Shown here one piece after another: positions 35,086 through 46,348 of a stretch of 64,000 bases of DNA (position 1 is the first letter of the stretch; each line of letters starts with the position of its first letter). The translations under genes were made by a program, and so were the position numbers. Under the pieces are notes generated by a model, which saw only the letters and a list, made by a program, of their open reading frames with translations, searched no databases and was not told the DNA's origin. The DNA is from Mesaphorura yosii (taxonomy: Eukaryota > Arthropoda > Collembola > Poduromorpha > Tullbergiidae): positions 62,001 through 126,000 of the forward strand of contig WIXG01000209.1 in assembly GCA_009869945.1 (NCBI GenBank). The letters run 5' to 3'.

Positions 35086-38000
35086 ATGTCATGCAACGTA
35101 TAATTTTTTTTTTAAATACCACAAGAAGTACAGGCTTGCATGCAAGATCAAGTGTGGCGAAGGAAAAAAGTTGGTTCCAAGCCTATAATTTTCGTCAACC
35201 ATGAAAAATGAACTCGAGACAAAACAAATGGTCACGGGAACCGTAACGCAGCAGAACACAGTACGCCAACCTAATGCCTGGCAGAGGTATATTGTGGTAA
35301 GAACAAAACAAGTTTTAACTCCTTCCTCTTGTCGACTGGAAAGTTATTGGTGCAGAGCGAAGCAAGAGCCATGGATAAATATCAGCGCGTTTTCATTCGT
35401 CGTGATTCTTGATTTGCCTGGAGCATTTTATTGATATGAATCTTTTCAGGTTTTCCAGAAGCGGAAGTCACTCATCAGGCGCTCGAAATAATTGGCGATC
35501 TCTGGCTTTACAGACGGCAAAAGAAAGTTTCCATTGTCATGCCCCAATGGGACTGGGCATAAAAAGAAGCCTTTCTTTCCGGAAGCAGAGCATATTTTAT
35601 GAATTACAGCTTGACCTTACACATTACACCCGGAGAGTACAAAAATTAAGAAATCCGGGATTGGAAGAACATTCAGGCTTGTAGCAAGGCAAGCGCGGTA
35701 GTGAATGAAAAGTTCATTCTCATGGAGTCGTAATGAATATTAGTCTCCTAACGTTTATTAATAAACTACATCAAGAGGAAGTTGTGCATAAAAGGCTTTG
35801 TAGTGCATTTTCATTGTCTTAAATCCGGCCGGGTACGGAAAAGAGTTGAGTTGGGTTCTTGATATTAAAAATTAGTCTCAAGTTAAAATAATTTAGTATA
35901 TCCTCATACAAGCATATTACAAAGCTGCGTAGCACTGCCGTGCGCTGTTCGCGTCGCAGTTCGTACCCTTTCGCAGTATTATTTATTACCCTCATTTAAC
36001 CTTACAACGAGCCAAGCTTCGTGTACCGCACGGGCACGGTTCTTTGACTTGCATTTTGCTAGAGCTACAGCAGAAGAGGGTATAAGACAGGAAAAGGTTA
36101 GAATGAGAATGGGAAAAACTTCTCTGAATAAAAATGACTTTACAAGCGCTTGGTGCTTGGCTTTTCGCTTGTTCGTGAGTATGTCGTATTTTGTAATGTA
36201 ATTATAATTGTCATGAATTAAGAAACATATGCACCAAGTCAAACCAGGCAGGCAGGCCGAGTCTCAGAATAGTTTGTAAACTTTGTTTCTGCAATTACAT
36301 TTAATTTAATGCATCGTAAACGTAACGAACGCGTAAAGTATTTCACTCATCGCAGCACACAAAGCAATACAGTAAATATAAAATCACGCACGTAAGGCTC
36401 GATGGAATTTTGGCTACGTAGGTAAATATTTCGCCACGGATAAAATAATGATGATTTCATTATTCAAAAATATGCGAGTATGCGAGTAGAATGCCACCGA
36501 GTTTTGTGAGTGTGAGCGATATGCGAGCATTATAATAAAAAATTGATTCTCTCTTTCGTCAAAGGAGGTTTCACAATGACGAAGAACAGTGAAAAAGTCA
36601 GGAAAGTGTTGATGTAAGTGACAGCGTGTATGATGTATCGTTTTCCGTGTCCCATCTGAACCATCTGATGGATTCGTATCATCCGCTCACTCCCGTCCTC
36701 GTCTCCTCGTGCTGTCGTCCGTCTTTTCTCCTTCGCTGCACTGAGCCCACCGAGCAGAGCGGCAGAGACGGCGAGTCTTTCGCAGCATTGCAGTTTTTGG
36801 TGAGAGTCCTGAAATGTCACCGTCACCAGAGTAAAGAAGCGAAAAAATCTTTTAACTGAGACATTTACAGGGAGAAGAAAAGACGAGACAGGCAGGCCGT
36901 GGCGGAGAAGAAACCCTTTCCGTGTAAATTCCTGGCTACTTTACCCTGGGATTTCTCTTGTGTACGCACGGGTTTAACGCGACACAAAAGAAAAGGAGCC
37001 GTGCCGTGAAGAAATTAAACTTTATTCAGACCCTATTTGCATTTATAATATAATATCCGACGGTTCCTTGCATCACAGGCTTTCACGAGGACAATTCAGT
37101 TCTGTTTCGAATATTTCAATCCGGTAAACCAGGAATTCGAAGCGTAAAATGTGTAGAACACTTGCGAAACGGTATGAGTATAAAAATGCTGCCAAGAAAC
37201 ATGCCTGGAATTTGATGCTCTGCTTTAGAAGATTGTGGATTTGTGGTGATTCAGTTCATTTTTCATGTTTGTGGGATCATAATCAACTGTCAATCGCAAA
37301 TGATAGGTTTTGTGCTCATACACGGTTTGTGGTTTCTTGCGGCCTGCTCAAATCTTTCTCACACCCAAATCCAATCCGGACATTTTCTGATATTTCTTCG
37401 TCCTTCGGTTCGGTTATCTTACCCTTCCAAATTCATTGCTTACTTGAATTCGCAAGCCCAAAAGTTGACTGGTCAATGAAGGCAAAATAATTGATCACGT
37501 GTTACAATAAAATCTCGTTACAACCGCTCCAAGGCAGTTCGGATTATTCGGATCTGGTGTCTGGTACACGAGGAAGGGTTGATTTGCTGTTGTCTGTGAA
37601 AATGAAATCGACTACTCTCCGATGCCAGATGTGAAATGATGAGGAAGGAACACGGAATTTATTCTGAATGAGTAAAAATATCAATTTATCATGGCAGAAT
37701 GAAATCAACTCCTTTCCGCTCCGCTCCAACTTTCGACTCTTGCATCTTTGGCTCTGACGGACCTCTAAGCGCCAAATTAAAAGGTACGACGCAAAAGGTT
37801 CTCCATCGCTCTCGGAAGAGATCCGAGCACTCTTTTGCTCTTTTACGGTGCCCTCAAATATTATTGTCTGTCAATAACATTATAAAATATACACACGTCA
37901 GAAAAATTAAAGCAGGCTGACAAATGAACCAAAATTGAGCATTCACTCCTCTTTCTCTTTTGTGGAATAATTGTTCACGGGCGCAGTGCCCTGGGAATTG

Positions 38001-39478
38001 GGCACGGCAATTGCTGGCGTTTGATAAATGTGCGCACGTCGGGCAAAAGTTTCCATAAATGTAGTATTCGATAATTTCGGAGTTGTAGGAGGAGGAAGCA
38101 AGTACGACAACTCGAGCAAAGATTGATTTGTACAAAATACATACTACAAACAGGGCATTAAATCGTACATGAACAATCTGCAATAGTCAAGTGAGTCAAG
38201 TCTGATTTGATTTATAGACTTGTGCCTGCGCCTGTTACATTAAAACAAAATAAGAAGCCATCAAGTCATTACTTGCTTATGTTTATGATGTGCTCTGCGA
38301 AAGCGCAAGGAAAAATGACGAATTGCTCCGAAGCAGAAGAAAGCGAAAGAGTTTGGCGCTGGCTTGTGGCTGTGTTGCGGGTTCCAGCAGGCCACGATGG
38401 AGTCAGTGCAGTAAAGTCAAGAGTCAAGACCTCAGTTTGTCAAGAGTGACTACGCTGAGGTCGGAAAGTGGTAAGACGAATGGCTTCCTCGGCGGAAACG
38501 TACAACTAACGTACCGCAAGCATGAAATGCGACGGTTTCATAAATATAGCCAGAGTAAAAATAAAAAGAAACACGATACACGATAAAATACTAAAAAAAT
38601 ACGGCCAGCCCAGCGTTTCGAATTGGGAATTCGATACAAGTTCGAATTTCGTCAGCTAAGATTTAAATTCAAATCGCACTGCCGTTGAAGAATATTGCTT
38701 TTTAACTAAAGCACGGCTAGCCTGTCATGCTTTCGGGAATGGCAGCTGAAATACTAATTAGAATTGGCCACATCGTAAAAGAATCCACAAACTTAATTCG
38801 TTTTCCTTGTGGAAACCGGTCGTAGCAGTCGTGGAATTTAAATTGGCACTTTCGTGGCCCAACTTTGCCTCAAATTTGAGACTCGTAAAAATAAGACGCT
38901 ATTCTCTCGTAACAGTAACGGTTCGAAATTTCAGTAGTCAGAGTACGGCACCCGCTACAGCGGGCATAAGGGTTGAGTTGTGCAGTTATTTACCGAAAGA
39001 CACAAGCGTCGCGCATATGAATGCAAAAATATTACATGCTTAAAAGTAATAGGCTCGGATTAGACCCTGTCACTTGCGAAGCGCTCACATCGTGCATGAG
39101 CAACCAAAGCAAAAAGTAATGAGAAGGATTAACCAAGAGTTTATGAAGTACTTAGACCGAAAGTAAGTCCTCGTCGTCCGTTTTATGGAAATGCACTCCA
39201 ATTTTTTAAAAGTTGAAACCAATTCCAATCTCGTCATTGCCCTGCTATGTTTGGTTCTACATAGGCCGCTCTCAAATACAAATTGTCTTTGTCTGAGGGC
39301 TGGTCGCATTTCTTGTTGAGTTCGGCGAGCGAACAAAATCAAAATTCTAGAACAGAACAGAACTCGTTCAGCCCTTTTTTGGATTCTCATATAATTTCGA
39401 ATAATTGCGTCTAGAGGAAAACCACAAGACCGCAACTCTCAGAAAAGGCAGCACGGAGACGCCAAAAAGTATTCGAAA
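35086..39478. other. Intergenic DNA
   Basis: About 4.4 kb with no supported gene. One short plus-strand ATG exon candidate (36576-36613, ending at gtaagt) has no clear partner exon. A CCATAAA lies at 38053-38059. Open frames are below about 115 codons and overlap each other. Confidence 0.45.
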
Positions 39479-39481
39479 GCA

Positions 39482-39517
39482 TATAAAAAAGAAGCCGTAC
39501 AAGACTCAAGTGCAGTC
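39482..39517 (+). promoter_or_regulatory. Core promoter candidate, TATA box and initiator
   Basis: TATAAAA at 39482-39488 is followed by GCAGTC with its A at 39514, 32 bases from the first T. This is textbook spacing for a TATA promoter with an arthropod-type initiator. Transcription would run on the plus strand into the open frame starting at 39701. Confidence 0.45.
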
Positions 39518-39700
39518 GCTGCCTAGCTGAGTCGAGTCAAAGGAGGAGTTTAATTTTCATAGTGGAATCATTTTTTATTCTTAACTACAGCGAGGTAGCG
39601 TACAGAATTGTGATTCGTGACCGACTGCCACAAAGTAGTCCTGCTTTGATTGACAGTTGACTGCCTCACGTAACAGGCACAAAAGAATTCAGATGGAAAC

Positions 39701-40159
39701 ATGGTTCTTGCGACTCCCATTCTCATTGTTATACTCCTGGTTATTTTGCTGTTGCTGTTGCTCGCTCGTACGCACATGCGATCAAAGACGTATAAAAACA
39801 TGACAAGCTACCATCATGGGTTGCATGTTCACAATTTTTATAATTTGAAAATAAACGCTGTCAGAGAAATTGTGCAGTACAGGTACGAAAGTTGGATGGT
39901 TGTTGGATTATTATACAAGGGCCAGGAGCATAATTCGTTTTTTGTTCTCGTATCTGCCGGACCGCTGCTGCGGCCGACTGCGGCTGCATTGTCGCCCTGC
40001 CTACTTGTAATTACTACTGTAGTCGCTGATGGCTGGCTGGCTGGCTCTCTTATTATTCCCAGGCGGAGACGGACGGACGTTGATCAATCCTTTCCATTTC
40101 TCCTTCGACATTCCATTTTTTATTCTGTGAACTTGATAGAAATGAAATTAGTATATTAG
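39701..40159 (+). CDS. Candidate membrane-anchored protein, unrecognised
   Basis: A 152-codon frame from an ATG in very good context (A at -3, G at +4), 187 bases after a TATA/initiator pair. Residues 6-21 are almost all Leu, Ile and Val, followed by Ala-Arg, and would act as a signal anchor. The rest shows no domain I know. Against it, an out-of-frame ATG nine bases earlier opens a 36-codon frame, part of the frame runs through a GGCT repeat (40031-40046), and no close AATAAA was noted. Function is unknown, and it may be a chance frame. Confidence 0.25.
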   Translation: MVLATPILIVILLVILLLLLLARTHMRSKTYKNMTSYHHGLHVHNFYNLKINAVREIVQYRYESWMVVGLLYKGQEHNSFFVLVSAGPLLRPTAAALSPCLLVITTVVADGWLAGSLIIPRRRRTDVDQSFPFLLRHSIFYSVNLIEMKLVY

Positions 40160-43100
40160 TGAACCGAAGGCGACTCGACTGCAGTCACCGTGGGCAAATT
40201 GTGAGACCACAGTTCGAAAGAAAGGCTAAAGTTACAGCCCGACGTCCAATTTTAGTTCAAGTAACACACAAAGTAGCTGAGATCCATTTCAGTTTCAGCC
40301 CCCAGAATCATTTGAAATATGACATTTGAAGAGATTGGTTCTGTTTCTGTTTCTTGAAATTAATTAGATTTTTATTAATAGCATTATGCATGAGGAATAT
40401 GCACTCGTCGATGCTTCGAATGACAGAAATTGAACTCCAGTCTCGTATCTCAACGCACTGGTTGAGCGTGAAAAAATTTTGAACTGCTAAAGTAGAAGGT
40501 TTGCTGAGATCTTGTGTCACGGACATGAAGCGTCCATCATCACAAGATTCCTCTATATGCATTCAGATTAGTTTGGAAAGCGAGAGGTCAATTCCTTGGA
40601 ACGGTAACTAAGCTCGAGTGAAGAAACTGGGCCCTCTTACAAAGTCTCTCCATTGAAAGTATGCGTGGTCCTGTCCAATGCAGTCATCACACATGAGCTG
40701 AATTTGGAATTTCGCTGTAGTTAATAAACTTTCATCATTCCTTTAATAAATTATGGTAATTAAGCAGAAACTTAAAAGTTTCAAAAACAGAACATTTTCT
40801 TCCTGACATGAAATAAGAAACACACGCACAGCAGCAGGATACATCTCAAGTTTCACAAGACAGGCTTCTTCCGTTTCTGTGCAATGCAAAGGATTTTGTT
40901 GTTCAACATTTTCTCATGCATGGATTACATGCAACACGCGGATCGTAGAAATCATTTATTTGATGAATTTTATTTACATCCATGCACGTTTCCATGAAAG
41001 TAAGGCATCAAAACTTTGGGCAGTTTAAAATTTAGAAAATCGCTGGGAAAAGTTTGAACTTCGGCTGAATTCGTGTAGTTCGCGTGCCTGATGTTTTAAA
41101 AGCAGTACAAACTATTTAGATTCATATTTATGAGTGATTCAGAGTCTTGTACAAACTTCTGTTCATGCCGTGACTCTTGCATTGGCTTTGGTGTCGTTGA
41201 ATTGAAAACAATTTCCATGTAATATGAATGCTAACAAAAGTTCGGCAGGTCTTTCGTATGCACTTGGCTGGTCGGTAAAACCATTCACTAGAATTTCGCC
41301 CGTGTGATCTCCATTTCGCCTGTCGCATTTTGTGATGAGAGGTATTGACAATATATCCACAGAGAACACAAAAAGGAAGTAATGTTTAGAAGAGCAGGGC
41401 AAGGAGTGCAGAGACAATAGAGATGATGGTTCATGATGGAAAGTGATTCAAATGTGTGCGATCTCGCCGTGCCGGTTCACGTGTTGCCGTTCGGCTCAGT
41501 CCTACTACTGCCGCCTCCGTTATCTGTAGCCAGTGCAGTGTACAATGTGTTCGTACACGCGGGCAGCACATACACATGTGAAATAACAATAGCCAAGAAG
41601 ATTAATGATTTTTGTTGAGACAGACACCCCCGAAAGTTTTTCAACCGAGGAAAAAAAAAGAGATCTGATTTCTACCACCACCACAAGAAACAAGTGATCT
41701 TTCCACGTCTCCGTCAATTCTTCATTCAATCGCCAGCGTATCTTGTCTGCTCACTCGCCTTGTCTTGTTCTTTCTTGAGCCCGATCTTACTCATCATCAT
41801 TTATCCCGAATTCCTCTATTCTGCGTCTCGGTACCTTCCGCTTCGATTTTATTTACTTCCAGCACAGTGCCAACGCCAAGCTTGAAAGCCCGCGCTCGGA
41901 TCGATTTCTCATGAAGAATACAGGGTGAAGTTAGCAGGCATCATTTCCAGATAAATGCCCAATTTAAATCCACCCTCAATCATTTGAATTGTGCGCTCGA
42001 GCCTCGGAATAGCAATAAAACATTTACGAGCCTGTAAAACATGTGGACGTCGGTGTAAAGAGTAACAATGCAACAATGCGCAATGCAATGAGTAACTGCA
42101 TGGAAGCAGCAGGCTTCACACTTTGGAAAGACAAATTATTATTCTCACTGGTGCGTGGCTGGAGTCCCGCATGTTCGCAGGGTGTCCGCGACTCCTGCTG
42201 TTCCACTGACATCATATATTATATCGTTAAGTGTGTAATGGATATAATAGTGGTAATAAAGAATACGCAGAGTTCAGAGTATCGTGTTTATGTATGACGT
42301 GTATTGTGTTTACACTTTACATGCGAATCAATGCCACGAGAAATCAGGCGTCCCACGAGACAATGATAAAATTTATTGGTTTTAAAATGCTCAAGACTAC
42401 GACTGCTTTGTGTGTCGCGTCTTGAAGAGTTAACAGCAGAAATTCTCCCACGAAAGATCCAAACCACCAACCGGACGACGACAACAAGAATGAAATGAAT
42501 GCTTCTCGGCATGAGAATCAATGAGAAATTAAAACCTTTCCGTGAGGCAAATAAATTCATATTCAAAGCACTGAATGAAACTGTTGAATCATTCCCGTTG
42601 CTGCTGAAATGGAATCCTTTCTCACTAGTCGCTATTCACATCTAAATTCTCATTCATGATTCATGCACTTTCCTTTCATGCATCGCTTTAAAATGTCAAT
42701 TGACAATGTACTACAATGTAAAGATGTAGGTGGTGGGGATTCATGCCGCGTTTCCCTTTGATTAGCCAGCTACATGATAGGTTAGTGTTTCTGTCTCAGA
42801 ACACAATGCGATAAATACAAGTTTATTGGGTTTGTCAATTGAGATAATACAAGAATGAATTGCGCATTTTGATGTCTTTATCGTAGACAAATGCTGCGAT
42901 TGAAATGTAAGACTTTGCTTTGCTCCATTCTTCCTCGTGGTTTTGATGTTGACAGATACGCTACGCTACGGTTCAATTCGTGTGAATTCAATTGAATTCT
43001 ATGAATAATCACAGCAATGAAATGGTTCTCTCATGCAAGGCTTTCCCATCACCTGCTAAACGTTCTACGAGTGGTCAGTGACTGCATTTGTGATTTGAAA

Positions 43101-44019
43101 TCAAAATGAAATTGGTAAACCAGAATTTGTAAGATGCTGGAATCCAGGCGCGAAAACTTAAGACTTGCAATTGGAATTTGTACTCTAGCCAAGCAGATAC
43201 CTGTTCTATTCAACATCAACACTGAGGCGGCAGTATACAAAAGCACACTTTCTCGCCCTGCATGCTCCGACCGATTCATCACGCTGCGATGGGAGAATAT
43301 ATGGGCCCCTGTCAAAATTAGACATTCATAAGAGACTCATGATGCTGCTGCCTAAATGGAGCCGAGCTGACATTCATCGAAATATTTAATCCAGCGAGGA
43401 AGAAGTTTTCCCGTCTTCACATTCACATTCAGTGCGCCGCAGCATAATATTTACTAATCTTCCACTAATTCCTTCTCTCTCAGCATCCATAACTCTTCTT
43501 TACACGCTCCGACTGCTGTCTACACTTAACCACCAACTAGCAAGAGGATAAAGTTGGAGCGGGAATTGGAACTGTGTGTGGAAAGAGTGAGTCTGTCTAG
43601 CGTCTAGTCTGCTCCGGAACATTCGGAACCGAACAGAGAACTAAAGCACTTAAAAGCCTATACGTTTTCATAAATATTTCCATTCCGATTCAAACTCTTG
43701 TCTCTCAAACTTTCCTGCTCTTGGCTCGCCGCATTCTGATGCTGTTGAGCTGCATTGAGTCGTTAAATGTTCTTGCACTAATAAATGAGGACATTTTGTT
43801 CTAAATATTAACCAAGCGAGGAAGCATGCTCATCAAAGGCGTGTACAAACTCGAGTAGGCGATGAAGTTTCAGAATTTTTAAGCGGTGCGATGGTTTAAT
43901 GGCCAAAAGTTTTAGTGCTGGCTTCCTGCAGTGCAGTCTAAGCAGCACTAATCGTTACCATTTAAATCTAGCATAATGCCTAGCATTTTTGAATTTAATT
44001 TACTTTCATAATTTTTACT
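40160..44019. other. Intergenic DNA
   Basis: About 3.9 kb in which I find no supported gene. A perfect 16-base palindrome built from GAATTC and CAATTG lies at 42984-42999, next to a short ACGCT pentamer run. Open frames are at most about 90 codons. Confidence 0.45.
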
Positions 44020-44025
44020 TTTATT
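44020..44025 (-). terminator. Poly(A) signal for the 44.2-44.9 kb gene
   Basis: The minus strand reads AATAAA 135 bases past the stop codon at 44160, consistent with a short 3' untranslated region. Confidence 0.45.
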
Positions 44026-44159
44026 CTGTTAACTTCACATCTACAATGCATCTTGCTGCCAGCGAAGCAGACGAATGTAATAGACCTAGTTATTGCCAAA
44101 ATCATTAACCTTAACTAGAATTTTGCACAATTTTGCAGTTAAGAGGATCTTGTCCTGCG

Positions 44160-44922
44160 TTAACCTGAACTGATGATCTCCGCAGCCACACTCGTGTTGA
44201 GTTCGGGTACTTGATTGTTATTTGGGCCAGAAGAAACAGAATCGGAGCTCGTGGGAAGGTAAACCTCAACGGGTTGCGCTGGCGGTGGCGATGGAAGTGA
44301 GTGGTCTTGTTGCGCTGCGCCTTCAAGTACCTCGTTTGTGCCTGCGGATGCGGGTGAACCCGATGGGTCAGCAGATGCAGTGACAATTTCCTCACCTGTA
44401 TCCATAAATTCAGTGTCCTCCCTCTCCAGTTCGTTCATCCACCATGAGATCAAGGCCGGAGGACACTTCATTCCATCCTAAAACGATACGACTCCCGAAC
44501 GTGAGAAATGCCTAACACAAATGTACGCTGACATTTTACCTCGAAGAATGGGGGGCGATACAGCTTGACCCAGCGCTCTACCGTGTCAGCATCACAGGGT
44601 GGACCAATCTAGCCAATAATGCTCCTGATCAGTGAGTACTCAAACAAACTTTTAAGTTATGATTTCTTATTCTTACTGACGCCGCAGCAATCTCCGTATC
44701 GTATCCCGACAGGACAACGGCTACCGCCTTGGCCTTTTGTTTGCTGTTGAAGGCATCATTCTCATCCGAGGATTCACTGTCAGCTTCTTTTGCCTTTTGT
44801 CGTCTCCGACCTGCAGAATTAAAATCATCATTACTACGATTTAGCGGTTCAATAATCCTGGGATTATGCTTATATGAGCAAAATTTACCTGGAAAACATT
44901 TCAGTAGTTTTGACCAAACCAT
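44160..44922 (-). CDS. Compact multi-exon gene, unrecognised acidic protein
   Basis: Four exons join in phase: 44922-44889, 44810-44677, 44608-44540 and 44477-44160. The introns are 78, 68 and 62 bp, all GT-AG (gtaaat, gtaaga, gtaaaa donors; ctgcag, ggctag, ttttag acceptors). The product is 184 residues from an ATG with G at -3 and G at +4. It holds a basic stretch GRRRQKAK, an acidic Ser run, the segment VERWVKLYRPPFF, then CPPALISWWMNELERED, and a Ser/Pro/Ala-rich acidic tail. The first intron is a multiple of three with no stop, so it may be retained. I do not recognise the domain, and the Trp-rich middle may be a small fold. Upstream exons cannot be excluded. The repeated small phased introns are the main evidence. 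Confidence 0.48.
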
Positions 44923-45842
44923 TGCGTCGAATTGATCTGACAATTAACTAATCTGAGCAATTTGATTTCATTGTGAAGGGCAGGAATTGAATTTTGTGCA
45001 TTAAATTGATGGGCAGCCACCAACTTCACCAACTTTGGGTTCAGCTTCCTGATAACTTGTGCCCTTCCAGGTGAAGCTTAAGGTTGTTGAATTATGCTAT
45101 AACAAGAGCAGCTCAAAAACGCCTTTGCTATCTACGGCAACAGTCACCCTTCCCTCAGTCAGCCGTCGACTTCAAACCTTATCATCACTTGCTACTGTTT
45201 AGCAATAACTAGAAACAAGAAGTGGCCTTTCAACCTTCAACAGAAACACGGTCAATGGAGGATGTGAGGGATGTTGCGCTGCAAGTAAAGTCTCAACTCT
45301 CATATTGATCTGGCCAATTAAATTAAATGTACTGTAATTAAATGTTGCTGTCGTGTGCCGCATTAAAGCCAAAATTAATGAAGCCGCATTCAATTCGAAA
45401 GTATTCCAATTTATGTAGCGGAAGTCGAAGTAATGAATTCCGAATTCTACTTTATTATTAATCGATGAAGTAAAAAGACAAAAATTGCAATGCAAAAAGA
45501 GAAGAGCGAGTAAATTGAAATTTTGAAAAGTCAGGTTCATATTAACCGAATTCTACTACAGGAATCCTGCCGTGCTTGGAGGCAGGGAGGGCTACGAGAA
45601 ACGAGAAAAGTAATTTCATATTTTCACTGCCTTTACAGTGCTTCGTGGTTCTTCGCACCGCAGTACAGAATGCGAACGTGGAGAATTGAAGATGACAATA
45701 ATGATACTAATGCCAAACACTTGTCTTTATTGCATATCTTATTAAATTCAGGATAAGAGAAGCACAGCACGAAGCACGCACACATAGGAACGAGGATGGT
45801 GCAGATTCAGAAAAGTGCGGTGTCTGTGTTAAAAGCCCATAG
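44923..45842. other. Spacer, no clear gene
   Basis: Open frames occur on both strands, including a minus-strand stretch of about 58 codons at 44905-45080 just upstream of the compact gene. That stretch is out of frame with the gene's first exon and could not be joined to it convincingly. Confidence 0.35.
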
Positions 45843-45879
45843 TTTATTCACACTCGAATAGTTTGGTGGTTCAGGGCTT

Positions 45880-46348
45880 TTAACTACAAATAATCATATC
45901 AATTCCTCCGAACGACTTCACTGCGCTGGAGCAGGCAACCACGACGAAGAAACGCATAAATTATCATAATGTTTTCGCCAACATCTCAGTTATTTCGATA
46001 TCATTGAAGTTGAGTTCACTGAAAAGGACTCCATGCTCGAGCTCGGGCGTGTATTTAATCAAACATTATTACCTTACTTGCGCTGTGGTTCGAAGTGAGA
46101 ATGTTGACACGGGTCCACACACATTAGATCGTTGGATTTGTAGTTTGGTCGTTTCCTGATGTCGCGTTTGCTGACTTGACGCTTAAATATTAATATGCAA
46201 CGTATGACTTCTGGCGGCATTGCCCACATGTTTCGTTTATAACTTCCTCCAGTTATCTCTTCCTCCTCCTTAAATTCTCTTTGGGAATAACAGCTAAAGA
46301 GATGTGGATCTCGAATTAATTGAGTTGACTGATCCCACTCACGTTTCA
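45880..46348 (-). CDS. Weak candidate: partial two-exon gene
   Basis: Proposed exons 46348-46078 and 45925-45880 are joined in phase across a 152-bp intron, with donor gtaagg and an acceptor preceded by a long pyrimidine tract (ctgctccag). The stop is at 45880-45882, and the minus strand reads AATAAA at 45843-45848, only 32 bases further. The protein segment is hydrophilic, with an acidic run, the phrase RNMWAMPPEVIRC, basic pairs and a CVDPC near the splice site, ending in IICS. The 5' end is not resolved: the frame opens after an acceptor-like AG, and no signal or start exon was found. The family is not recognised. Confidence 0.27.

Noticed and set aside
44905..45080. Minus-strand stretch of about 58 codons (IPALHNEIKLLRLVNCQ) just upstream of the compact 44 kb gene
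   Set aside because: It ends in a stop in its own frame inside the first exon of that gene and cannot be joined in phase. The opposite strand also has an equally long frame.
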